Shown here piece by piece: positions 1 to 6,029 of a DNA stretch of 6,830 bases. The notes beneath the pieces are model-generated. The model was given only the letters and a program-made list of their open reading frames with translations. It was not told where the DNA came from and searched no databases. How positions within the stretch are numbered: position 1 is the first letter of the stretch; each line of letters begins with the position of its first letter. A program made the translations under genes and the position numbers. This stretch comes from Eubacteriales Family XIII. Incertae Sedis bacterium (GTDB taxonomy: Bacteria > Bacillota > Clostridia > Peptostreptococcales > Anaerovoracaceae), in the NCBI GenBank assembly GCA_031255695.1, contig JAIRSA010000018.1:1-6830 (forward strand), read 5' to 3'.

Positions 1-171
1 AAGCTACCAATATTATATATTGGATTCATTGCAAAATCAAGCTTGTTTTTCCGCATTATTCATCTTCTTTACATTTTCAGGCGAATTGCCATAAACCAAC
101 GACAATTCAGCCTTTTATACGACTATTTTTGTACGGATCCTCGGCAATGCATCGTAGTCGCCAAAATTTTT

Positions 172-238
172 AAGGCTATTAAGGCTATTTTGTAATGCCT
201 GACAGGGTCAGTATGGCAAACCGGGCAAAAATAGCCTT
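172..238. repeat. Inverted repeat with internal hairpin and a tandem 9-mer
   Basis: AAGGCTATTTT at 181-191 is the exact reverse complement of AAAATAGCCTT at 228-238. Inside the 36-base loop, TGCC/GGCA (196-199 with 215-218) and TGAC/GTCA (200-203 with 207-210) can form a smaller bulged hairpin. The first nine bases of the left arm, AAGGCTATT, are also present immediately upstream at 172-180, so there are two alternative left arms. No U-run follows on either strand, so it does not read as an intrinsic terminator. It lies upstream of the candidate cheA promoter. It could be a folded transcript end, a protein-binding site or a small repeat element, and I cannot choose among these. Confidence 0.6.
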
Positions 239-297
239 CCATTGTACTTGCAGTAGGATATTATTACATGTTTTTTTCACATTTTAGTCAAAGTGTT

Positions 298-326
298 TTG
301 ATTTTTTTAGGAAATCGTGTTAAACT
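298..326 (+). promoter_or_regulatory. Candidate sigma-A extended -10 promoter for cheA
   Basis: TTGATT (298-303) and TAAACT (321-326) are separated by exactly 17 bases. Each matches four of six positions of the housekeeping consensus. TG at 318-319 supplies an extended -10 element. Transcription would start near 332-335, giving cheA a leader of about 140 bases that includes the GC-rich hairpin segment. AT-rich DNA yields such matches by chance, so this is a candidate only. I saw no sigma-28 type -10 box in this region. Confidence 0.35.
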
Positions 327-360
327 AATAGTAATTGATTGTAAATGAAAATTGGGATTG

Positions 361-441
361 GGGATGCGCTTCGGCGCGACATACAGCGGGCTTCGGGCGA
401 CCCGCCGGCGGACGCGGGCGGCTGGCGGCGATGCGCGCCTG
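361..441 (+). other. GC-rich structured segment in the cheA leader
   Basis: This ~80-base stretch is very GC-rich and contrasts sharply with the AT-rich DNA before it. GCGC (366-369) and GCGC (374-377) enclose TTCG, giving the very stable C(UUCG)G tetraloop hairpin in RNA. A second possible stem pairs GCGGG (386-390) with CCCGC (401-405). If cheA is transcribed from the upstream candidate promoter, these hairpins lie in its 5' leader, ending about 15 bases before the Shine-Dalgarno sequence. No known riboswitch was recognised. Its composition resembles the spacers after cheA and fliD, though it is not the same sequence. Confidence 0.5.
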
Positions 442-471
442 GTTTGTATTAATGAAAAGGTGGGATAAGAG

Positions 472-2760
472 ATGAGTGATTACGACGCTAATGATTCAAT
501 GCTAGAGCTGTACCTGTTTGAATCCACGACTCTGCTGGATCAATTGGATGAAATTCTTCTTCAATCGGAGCACGACAAAAATCTTTCTTCTGACAATGTC
601 AACGAGATATTCCGCATAATGCACACAATAAAGGGCTCATCCGCAATGATGTCGTTCAATATCATTGCGGAGGTCTCACATAAGCTTGAGGACCTGTTCT
701 TCATTATCCGCGATCAGGGCGGCATCGAAGAGGAGTACTTTGAGGTGCTTTTCGACCTTGTGCTCCGGGTGTCCGATTTCCTGAAGACCGAGGTGGACAA
801 GATACAGCAGGGCGACGATCTTTCGCCGGAGAATTCCGGGCTCGTGGACGAAATCCTGCAGCTGATCGCGGCCATGGAGTCCAGCAGCGGCGCAGCGCCC
901 GCAGCCCCGGCGCGGGGCGGGGCCGCCTCAGGCGGGGCTGCGGCCGAAGCTTCCGGGCAGGAAGCGGCGGCGGGCGGCGCGGGCACGCCCGGCAGCTTCC
1001 CGTCCGACGAGGCCATCAGGGAAAGCCTGAAGGAAGGCGAGTCGCTTTACCACCTGCATGTGTATTTCACTGAAGACTGCCAAATGGAAAACATCCGTGC
1101 ATTCATGCTTGTAAGCAAACTCCAGACCATGGGCGAGATCATACGCATGTCGCCTTACGACCTGGAGTCCAACCCCGACACAGCGGACTATATACAGCAG
1201 AACGGGTTCTACTGCTCGTTCATCACGTCGATGCCGAAAGATGCCGTCGAGTCGTCGGCCAAGTCGACGCTGTCTGTGGACACGGTCGCTTTCATGGAGA
1301 GCTTCCCTGAAAACATGGGCCCGCCCCCTGCCCCGGCGGCAGGCAAGGCGGCGCCGGCGCCCGCCAAGACCGCAGGGGCTTCAGCCGGTGCCGGCGCGGC
1401 AGGCGCCGTGGCTGGGGCGTCGGCAGTCAGCGCGCAGGCTGCGGCGGGCAGCGCACAGGCTGCGGCGGGCAGCGGGGGCCCCGCGCCTTCGGCGCTGCCC
1501 GGCGACGCGGCCGCAGCCGCGCCCAAACCTGCCGGCGGCGCCCCTGGCCGCCCCGACGCTTCGGACCAGCCTGCGCACAAACCCGCCAAGCAGAACCTCA
1601 TAAACGTAGATCTGAACAAACTCGACATACTCATGGATCTCGTCGGCGAGATAGTCATCACCGAGTCGATGGTCTCCGGCAACCCGGATCTCGCCGGCCT
1701 GGAGCTTGAGAATTTCCATAAATCCGCGCGGCAGCTGCGGAAGCTCACCGACGAGCTTCAGGACACGGTCATGTCGGTGCGCATGATGCCCGTCGCCACT
1801 ACCTTCCAGAAGATGCGCAGGATCGTGCGCGACATGGGCAAACAGCTCGACAAGGATGTGGAGCTCACGCTGGTGGGCGAAAGCACCGAGGTCGACAAGA
1901 CCATAATAGACGCCATCGGCGACCCCCTCATGCACCTCGTGAGGAACGCCATGGACCACGCGATAGAGCTCAGGGATGAGCGGGCGCTCACGCCCAAGCC
2001 CCCGACCGGCAGTATCGTGCTGTCCGCGCAGAATGTCGGCGGCGACATCATCATTTCCGTAAGCGACGACGGCAGGGGGCTTGATGCCGAAGGCATACTC
2101 GGCAAGGCCCGCGAGCGCGGCATCCTGGCCAAGCCCGAAAGCGAATATACAGAGAAGGAGATCTTCAACCTGCTGATGCTTCCAGGATTTTCCACAAAGG
2201 AGAAGGTCACGGAATTTTCCGGAAGGGGCGTCGGCATGGACGTCGTGAAGAAAAACATAGAGAAGATCGGCGGGGCTGTCACGATCGAGAGCGTGAAGGG
2301 GCAGGGCACGACCATACTGTTCAAGATCCCGCTGACCCTCGCCATCATCGCGAGCATGGAGATCGAGGCCGGCGGCAACACCTATGCCATCCCCATCGCG
2401 AACATACGCGAGTCGTTCAAGGCCACCTCTGAGCAGCTGCTCTCGGACCCTGACGGCAATGAAATGATAATGATCAGGGGCGCCGCCTACCCGATCATCC
2501 GGCTGCACAGGATATTCAACATCGAGAACTGCATAACGGCGGTCGAGGACGGGATCCTGCTGCTCGTGGATTCTGGCGACAGGCTTGCGTGCATACTGGC
2601 CGACAAGCTGCTGGGCAAGCACCAGGTGGTCGTCAAGCCGCTCCCCAACTACCTCACGTGGTACAACGTGAAGGCCACGGGGATCGCGGGCTGCACCATA
2701 CTCGGCGACGGGAGCATAAGCCTTATACTGGATGTGCAGAGCATTCTGACGCAATATTAG
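472..2760 (+). CDS. cheA: Chemotaxis histidine kinase CheA
   Basis: Cytoplasmic kinase that couples receptor arrays to the flagellar motor by autophosphorylating and passing phosphate to CheY and CheB. All five domains are visible. P1 (Hpt, about 1-105) has phospho-acceptor His51 in HTIKGSS. P2 (about 190-280) is the CheY/CheB docking domain. P3 (about 375-455) dimerises. P4 (about 456-620) carries the N box DPLMHLVRNAMDHAIE (484-499), G1 DDGRGLD (532-538), the PGFST region (571-575) and G2 GRGVGMD (584-590). P5 (about 621-762) is the CheW-like receptor-coupling domain. At 762 aa it is longer than many CheA proteins, because Ala/Pro/Gly linkers flank P2 (about 137-178 and 283-373). The usual NAVDHGIE motif reads NAMDHAIE. 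AAGGTGG at 457-463 sits 8 bases before the ATG; the nearby upstream ATGs (431, 452) are out of frame. cheR follows after 165 bases. Confidence 0.97.
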   Translation: MSDYDANDSMLELYLFESTTLLDQLDEILLQSEHDKNLSSDNVNEIFRIMHTIKGSSAMMSFNIIAEVSHKLEDLFFIIRDQGGIEEEYFEVLFDLVLRVSDFLKTEVDKIQQGDDLSPENSGLVDEILQLIAAMESSSGAAPAAPARGGAASGGAAAEASGQEAAAGGAGTPGSFPSDEAIRESLKEGESLYHLHVYFTEDCQMENIRAFMLVSKLQTMGEIIRMSPYDLESNPDTADYIQQNGFYCSFITSMPKDAVESSAKSTLSVDTVAFMESFPENMGPPPAPAAGKAAPAPAKTAGASAGAGAAGAVAGASAVSAQAAAGSAQAAAGSGGPAPSALPGDAAAAAPKPAGGAPGRPDASDQPAHKPAKQNLINVDLNKLDILMDLVGEIVITESMVSGNPDLAGLELENFHKSARQLRKLTDELQDTVMSVRMMPVATTFQKMRRIVRDMGKQLDKDVELTLVGESTEVDKTIIDAIGDPLMHLVRNAMDHAIELRDERALTPKPPTGSIVLSAQNVGGDIIISVSDDGRGLDAEGILGKARERGILAKPESEYTEKEIFNLLMLPGFSTKEKVTEFSGRGVGMDVVKKNIEKIGGAVTIESVKGQGTTILFKIPLTLAIIASMEIEAGGNTYAIPIANIRESFKATSEQLLSDPDGNEMIMIRGAAYPIIRLHRIFNIENCITAVEDGILLLVDSGDRLACILADKLLGKHQVVVKPLPNYLTWYNVKATGIAGCTILGDGSISLILDVQSILTQY
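1432..1473 (+). repeat. 21-bp tandem duplication in the CheA P2-P3 linker
   Basis: Two adjacent 21-base units (1432-1452 and 1453-1473) differ at one base, GCG versus GCA for the first alanine. Each encodes AQAAAGS, at residues 321-327 and 328-334 of CheA. Being in frame, the duplication lengthens a flexible linker without disrupting the kinase. It lies in a longer Ala/Gly/Pro-rich stretch that is prone to slippage. Confidence 0.9.
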
Positions 2761-2893
2761 CAGGGCGGACACGCCCGCCATCCGGCGGGCAGCGGCCACG
2801 CTGCAAGGATCAGCAACTGGCGCACGGGCGGGCACGCCTCAGCGGCGGCAGGGCGGACACACCCGCCATCCGGCGGGACGGGGGCCACGCCGC
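2761..2893 (+). repeat. Two-copy GC-rich direct repeat in the cheA-cheR spacer
   Basis: A unit of about 44 bases begins directly after the cheA stop (2761-2804) and recurs at 2849-2893. The first 29 bases differ at one position; the remainder is similar with small changes and shifts. In copy 1, GCCCGCC (2773-2779) and GGCGGGC (2784-2790) form a perfect 7-bp stem around ATCC. In copy 2 the outer pair is lost, leaving a 6-bp stem (2862-2867 with 2872-2877). Copy 1 can also form GGGCG/CGCCC (2763-2767 with 2772-2776), which excludes the first stem. No T-run follows either hairpin, so neither looks like an intrinsic terminator. The function is unknown. Confidence 0.75.
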
Positions 2894-2925
2894 CCCCGCC
2901 AGCCACAAGTATCGAGGGTAATGGT

Positions 2926-3732
2926 ATGCTTAAAATCAATGATGACGAATTCAATGTGATCACTACATTCATAAAATCCAACTACGGGGTCGATCTCCAC
3001 AAGAAGAAGGCCCTGATCGAAGGCAGGCTAGGCAACTACATCCCTGGGCTTGGCTTCAGCAACTACATGGACTACTTCGAGTACGCCAAGCGCGACCGCA
3101 CGGGCGACGAGCTTGTCGCCCTCCTGAACAGGCTGACCACCAACCACACGTATTTCATGCGCGAGCGCGAGCATTTTGACTTCTACGAAAACCGCGTGCT
3201 GCCTTGGATAGACAGGGAGCTGCATACCAAGGACCTGCGCGTGTGGTGCGCCGGCTGCTCCACCGGGCAGGAGGCATATACGCTTGTGCTGCTGACCCTG
3301 GAATACCTAGGCAGCGCCGCCCCCGGCTGGGATCACACCATACTCGCGTCCGACATCTCGAACAGGGCGCTGGACACCGCGAAGAATGGCCTCTACCCCA
3401 AGAGCGACTTCTCCCAGATGCCGGCCGAATGGGTGAAAAAGTACTTCGTCTCTTACGACGAAAACATGTACTCGGTCAGCGAAAAGCTCAAGAAAAGCCT
3501 GGCGTTCAGGCGCTTCAACCTGCTGGACAAGTTCAGCTTCCGCCAGCCATTCCAGACGATCTTCTGCCGCAATGTAATGATATATTTCGATATCCCCACA
3601 AAGGACACCCTCATCAACAAATTCTACGACGCCCTCCTGCCAGGCGGCTTCCTTATTATCGGACAAAGCGAATCCTTATCGTCATGCACCCACAGATTTC
3701 ATTATGTGATGCCATCGGTATACCAAAAATAG
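2926..3732 (+). CDS. cheR: Chemotaxis protein methyltransferase CheR
   Basis: Transfers methyl groups from S-adenosylmethionine to glutamates on chemoreceptor cytoplasmic domains, opposing CheB during adaptation. The 268 residues are the normal length for a stand-alone CheR. The N-terminal helical domain (about 1-80) ends in LTTNHTYFMRE (70-80). The SAM-binding domain begins with VWCAGCSTGQEAYT (106-119), continues with ASDIS (141-145) and FCRNVMIYFD (213-222), and ends with LLPGGFLIIGQSESL. Compared with the usual motifs, NET or NLT reads NHT, and GEEPYS reads GQEAYT; the second glutamate (Glu116), Arg79, Asp143 and Asn216 remain. The start has GAGGG at 2914-2918, 7 bases upstream; an ATG at 2921 is out of frame. 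The last ~75 bases are less GC-rich than the rest. Pairing with cheA suggests co-transcription across the repeat-bearing spacer. Confidence 0.95.
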   Translation: MLKINDDEFNVITTFIKSNYGVDLHKKKALIEGRLGNYIPGLGFSNYMDYFEYAKRDRTGDELVALLNRLTTNHTYFMREREHFDFYENRVLPWIDRELHTKDLRVWCAGCSTGQEAYTLVLLTLEYLGSAAPGWDHTILASDISNRALDTAKNGLYPKSDFSQMPAEWVKKYFVSYDENMYSVSEKLKKSLAFRRFNLLDKFSFRQPFQTIFCRNVMIYFDIPTKDTLINKFYDALLPGGFLIIGQSESLSSCTHRFHYVMPSVYQK

Positions 3733-3757
3733 ATATTGTACATATTGTACCGATTTT
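3714..3757 (+). terminator. Possible weak terminator overlapping the cheR stop
   Basis: Bases 3714-3722 can pair with 3746-3754 over nine positions (one G-U), and the second arm runs into TTTT (3754-3757) followed by CTC. The loop is long (23 bases) and the U-tract is short, so this is a poor match to a standard intrinsic terminator. Its position is sensible: it would close the cheA-cheR transcript just before the sigma-28 promoter of fliD. The loop and right arm contain a tandem 9-mer, ATATTGTAC (3733-3741 and 3742-3750). Confidence 0.25.
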
Positions 3758-3770
3758 CTCCATAATGCAC

Positions 3771-3797
3771 TCAAGTTTTCTTTTGTGTTGCCGATAA
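3771..3797 (+). promoter_or_regulatory. Sigma-28 (FliA/SigD) promoter for fliD
   Basis: TCAAGTTT (3771-3778), an 11-base spacer and GCCGATAA (3790-3797) match the flagellar sigma-28 consensus TAAAGTTT-N11-GCCGATAA at 15 of 16 positions, with the exact spacing. The predicted start, near 3803-3806, gives fliD a leader of about 45 bases. Late flagellar genes such as fliD and flagellin are the standard sigma-28 targets, so the location fits. The promoter would place fliD, and probably fliS and the gene after it, under control of FlgM release when the hook is complete. Confidence 0.88.
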
Positions 3798-3848
3798 CCA
3801 TAGTAAAGGCGCAATACGTGCCATATCAATGATCGGGAGGTAATAAAA

Positions 3849-5819
3849 ATGGGATATTCGGTTGGTTCGGTAAACGGCCTGCTCACTAAAACAGGCATAG
3901 GCGGGCTGGCGTCCGGGATGGATATAGACAGCTTGATAGAAAAAATGACTTCTTTGAATAGGCAGCGGATCACGAAGGAGGAGCAGTCTGTACAGAAACT
4001 CCTCTGGAAGCAGGATGCTTACCGCAGCGTGAGCAAATCGCTGATCGAGTTCCGCAGCAAATATCTGAACGTGACTTCGCCTACAAATTTCAAAAGCGCA
4101 TCGCTTTTCAACACTATAAAGGCCTCCGTCGACTCCGGCGTCACCGCCTTCACGGCGACTGCGACGGGCGAGGCGTCGGCCGGCAAGATGTATGTCAACA
4201 GCATCGAGCAGCTGGCCTCCAGCACCAAGATCACGAACAGCACGAGCGTGTCGAAACCGCTTGAAGGCAATATGGACATCACCGGCGCCATCGACGCGCT
4301 CCAGGAGATCGAGAACGATCCGTCCAAAATGCGGAGCTTCCTCGTCGATCTCGATGGCCAGAGCAGGCTCATAGTCATCGACAAGGACTTCGCCGACGAC
4401 CTGAGGGCCCAGTCCGGCACCATAAACGAGCAGTTCGAGAAGAGCCTGCAGAAGCTCCTGAACCTAAACTTCAACGGCACGGAAAACCCGCCCGCAGGCA
4501 GCGAGAGGATAAACGTCACTGTCGATTCGAGCGGCAAGATAAGCATGGAGGCATTGCCTAGCTCCAAGATCACGATAAAGGCCACGGGGAACGAGGCAAG
4601 CCACTTGGAAACGCTCGGATTCCTCGGCTTCAGCGATGGCCAGTCGAGCAAGGTCAATACCTCGAAGTCCATCGCGGACCTCGCGGGCAGCCTGGGGATC
4701 GGCGCTCTTGCCGCCGATTCGAACGGCAAGTACCGCTTCAGCATCAACGGCAAGAACTTCGAGTTCGATCAGAACCAGTCGATGGATGACGTGATGATGG
4801 CCGTCAACAACAGCACTGCCGGCGTCACGCTTTCATACTCGGAGATAACGGACAAATTCAGCCTGGTCTCCAACAACTATGGCTCGTGGGGGATCACTAC
4901 CGGCGATATCGGCGGCAACCTGATGGATACGCTTTTCGGCACGGCGAATGCCACCACCACGAATGGGACGAACGCCGTGGTGTATATCAACGGCTCTCGG
5001 GTGGAACGCAATTCCAACGACTTCACTGTAGACGGCGTCCGCCTTTCGCTCAAATCCACGCTCAACGCCGGCGGGGCGACGCCTCCGGCGCCCGAATCCG
5101 GCTCTGCCGTGACGCTGTCGCCTGACTCGGAGAAGCTGTTCGATGCTGTCAAGAAGTTCGTCGAGGACTACAACGGCATGATCACTTTCATGAAGGGGCT
5201 CCCGAAAGAGAAGGTCTACGGCTCTTACGAGCCACTGACCGACGCGCAGAAGGCGGAGATGACTGAGGGCCAGATCAAGCAGTGGGAGGAAAAGGCGAAG
5301 TCGGGCATATTGTCGGGCGACTCCCTTATCACCGGGCTTGCGTCGTCCATACAGGGGGCTCTGCTGAATACTGTCGGGCCTAACGGCATCGGGCTGTACA
5401 GCCTCGGCATACGGACGGCCGGCTGGGCGGAGAACGGCAAGCTCACGCTGGACGAGGACGCGCTGAGGGCGGCGCTGGACAATAACCCGGACGAGGTCCG
5501 CGCCCTGTTCACGGAGCCTGACAAGGGGATTTCCCTCAAGCTCGACAAGATCATCGACGATGCGGTCAGGACCACCGGCGTCAAAGGCACGCGCGGCAGC
5601 CTGATCGAGATGGCCGGCTACGCATCCACCAGTTCGGACACAGAAAACGGGATAAGCCGCCAGATAGACAGCTACAACAAGAACATCGACATGCTCAAGT
5701 CGCAGCTTGAGAAGGAGGAAAGCAGGCTGTGGAACCGCTTCTCCGTGATGGAATCGGCGCTTGAGCGCCTCAACTACCAAAGCGGCATATTGTCGCAATA
5801 CTTGGGGAATAACCAGTAA
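3849..5819 (+). CDS. fliD: Flagellar filament capping protein FliD (HAP2)
   Basis: Forms the oligomeric cap at the filament tip and helps fold exported flagellin subunits into place. It is exported by the flagellar type III apparatus, and no cleavable signal peptide is visible. The N-terminal FliD signature GIGGLASGMDID lies at residues 16-27. The central part (about 130-450) is the variable, surface-exposed D2/D3 region. A block starting YEPLTDAQKAEMTEGQIKQW (460-479) is typical of FliD from Bacillota and relatives. The C-terminal helix (about 602-650) is heptad-like and begins ISRQIDSYNKNIDML. At 656 aa it is longer than the ~470 aa enterobacterial proteins but ordinary for Gram-positive ones. 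GGGAGGT at 3835-3841 lies 7 bases before the ATG, which fixes the start. Expression is likely from the sigma-28 promoter at 3771-3797. fliS follows after 210 bases. Confidence 0.95.
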   Translation: MGYSVGSVNGLLTKTGIGGLASGMDIDSLIEKMTSLNRQRITKEEQSVQKLLWKQDAYRSVSKSLIEFRSKYLNVTSPTNFKSASLFNTIKASVDSGVTAFTATATGEASAGKMYVNSIEQLASSTKITNSTSVSKPLEGNMDITGAIDALQEIENDPSKMRSFLVDLDGQSRLIVIDKDFADDLRAQSGTINEQFEKSLQKLLNLNFNGTENPPAGSERINVTVDSSGKISMEALPSSKITIKATGNEASHLETLGFLGFSDGQSSKVNTSKSIADLAGSLGIGALAADSNGKYRFSINGKNFEFDQNQSMDDVMMAVNNSTAGVTLSYSEITDKFSLVSNNYGSWGITTGDIGGNLMDTLFGTANATTTNGTNAVVYINGSRVERNSNDFTVDGVRLSLKSTLNAGGATPPAPESGSAVTLSPDSEKLFDAVKKFVEDYNGMITFMKGLPKEKVYGSYEPLTDAQKAEMTEGQIKQWEEKAKSGILSGDSLITGLASSIQGALLNTVGPNGIGLYSLGIRTAGWAENGKLTLDEDALRAALDNNPDEVRALFTEPDKGISLKLDKIIDDAVRTTGVKGTRGSLIEMAGYASTSSDTENGISRQIDSYNKNIDMLKSQLEKEESRLWNRFSVMESALERLNYQSGILSQYLGNNQ

Positions 5820-5820
5820 T

Positions 5821-5947
5821 AATACGGGACAGACCGCAGCGGGGCGCAGCCAGTGGCGATAGCAGCTGGTAATACGGGGGCCAGGGCCTCCGGGGCACAT
5901 GCCCGTGCTGCTTTCAATAGTAACACAAGCAATACGGGGACCAGGGC
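5821..5947 (+). repeat. Repeated AATACGGG units in the fliD-fliS spacer
   Basis: AATACGGG occurs three times: 5821-5828, 5871-5878 and 5931-5938, at spacings of 50 and 60 bases. The second and third copies extend to 17 bases, AATACGGGGGCCAGGGC (5871-5887) and AATACGGGGACCAGGGC (5931-5947), differing at one base. The end of fliD (about 5796-5816) has a looser, gapped resemblance: GCAATAC, then GGGGA, then CCAG. The units differ from the repeat between cheA and cheR. No reading frame across the spacer is supported. The role is unknown. Confidence 0.7.
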
Positions 5948-5971
5948 TTTAACGGACCGGCACAGCCCTGG
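5941..5971 (+). other. 8-bp inverted repeat upstream of fliS
   Basis: CCAGGGCT (5941-5948) and AGCCCTGG (5964-5971) are perfectly complementary across a 15-base loop. In RNA this hairpin would sit about 60 bases before the fliS start. No T-run follows, so it is not a normal intrinsic terminator. It might stabilise or process the fliD-fliS transcript, or bind a protein; this is inference. Its left arm overlaps the third AATACGGGG-CCAGGGC repeat copy. Confidence 0.6.
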
Positions 5972-6029
5972 CGGCCGCACAGACAGGTGCGACCCGCAGC
6001 CATTATATATTATGATATGAGGAGGTATC

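Larger units (their letters stand above)
1..471. other. Upstream non-coding region of cheA, two compositional halves
   Basis: No gene is supported here. The first ~360 bases are AT-rich and contain short repeats, an 11-bp inverted repeat (181-191 with 228-238), a run of seven T (271-277) and a candidate promoter at 298-326. From about 361 to 441 the sequence becomes strongly GC-rich and hairpin-prone, then returns to ordinary composition at the cheA ribosome binding site. The + frame starting at base 1 stays open to a TAA at 193-195 (64 codons). Its translation is rich in I, L, F and Y, as expected of AT-rich DNA, and matches no family I recognise. It could be the tail of a gene entering from the left, but I do not call it. 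Confidence 0.6.

Noticed and set aside
42..116. Short - strand frame of about 25 codons ending at a TGA (42-44)
   Set aside because: The frame is closed by a stop just upstream and has no ribosome binding site; at most a gene remnant, without enough evidence.
1..195. Open + frame from the window edge to a TAA at 193-195
   Set aside because: AT-rich DNA gives 64 open codons by chance fairly often; residues are I/L/F/Y-rich with no motif, and the stop lies inside the repeat structure. Sequence left of the window would decide.
181..238. tRNA or known riboswitch in the folded repeat before cheA
   Set aside because: Only about 58 bases, no cloverleaf arms or conserved tRNA bases, and it lies upstream of the candidate promoter.
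271..277. Run of seven T as the tail of an intrinsic terminator
   Set aside because: No stable GC stem lies directly before it; only a 4-bp TACT/AGTA pairing 16 bases upstream.
2773..2790. GC hairpin after cheA as an intrinsic terminator
   Set aside because: The stem is good but no T-run follows, and the same unit is repeated nearer cheR.
1381..2835. Long (484-codon) open frame on the - strand opposite cheA
   Set aside because: It is a by-product of GC-rich codon structure in cheA; the translation is low in order, matches no family I know, and cheA domains are unmistakable on the other strand.
3204..3797. 197-codon + frame overlapping the second half of cheR and running past its stop
   Set aside because: Different frame from cheR, Arg/Pro/Gln-rich composition and no family resemblance; the cheR frame carries all the conserved motifs to its end.
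4833..5900. 355-codon open frame on the - strand opposite fliD
   Set aside because: Shadow of fliD: Arg/Val/Leu-rich, without recognisable motifs or a convincing ribosome binding site.
5821..5947. CRISPR array in the fliD-fliS spacer
   Set aside because: The repeats are short (8-17 bases), imperfect and unevenly spaced, with no cas genes.
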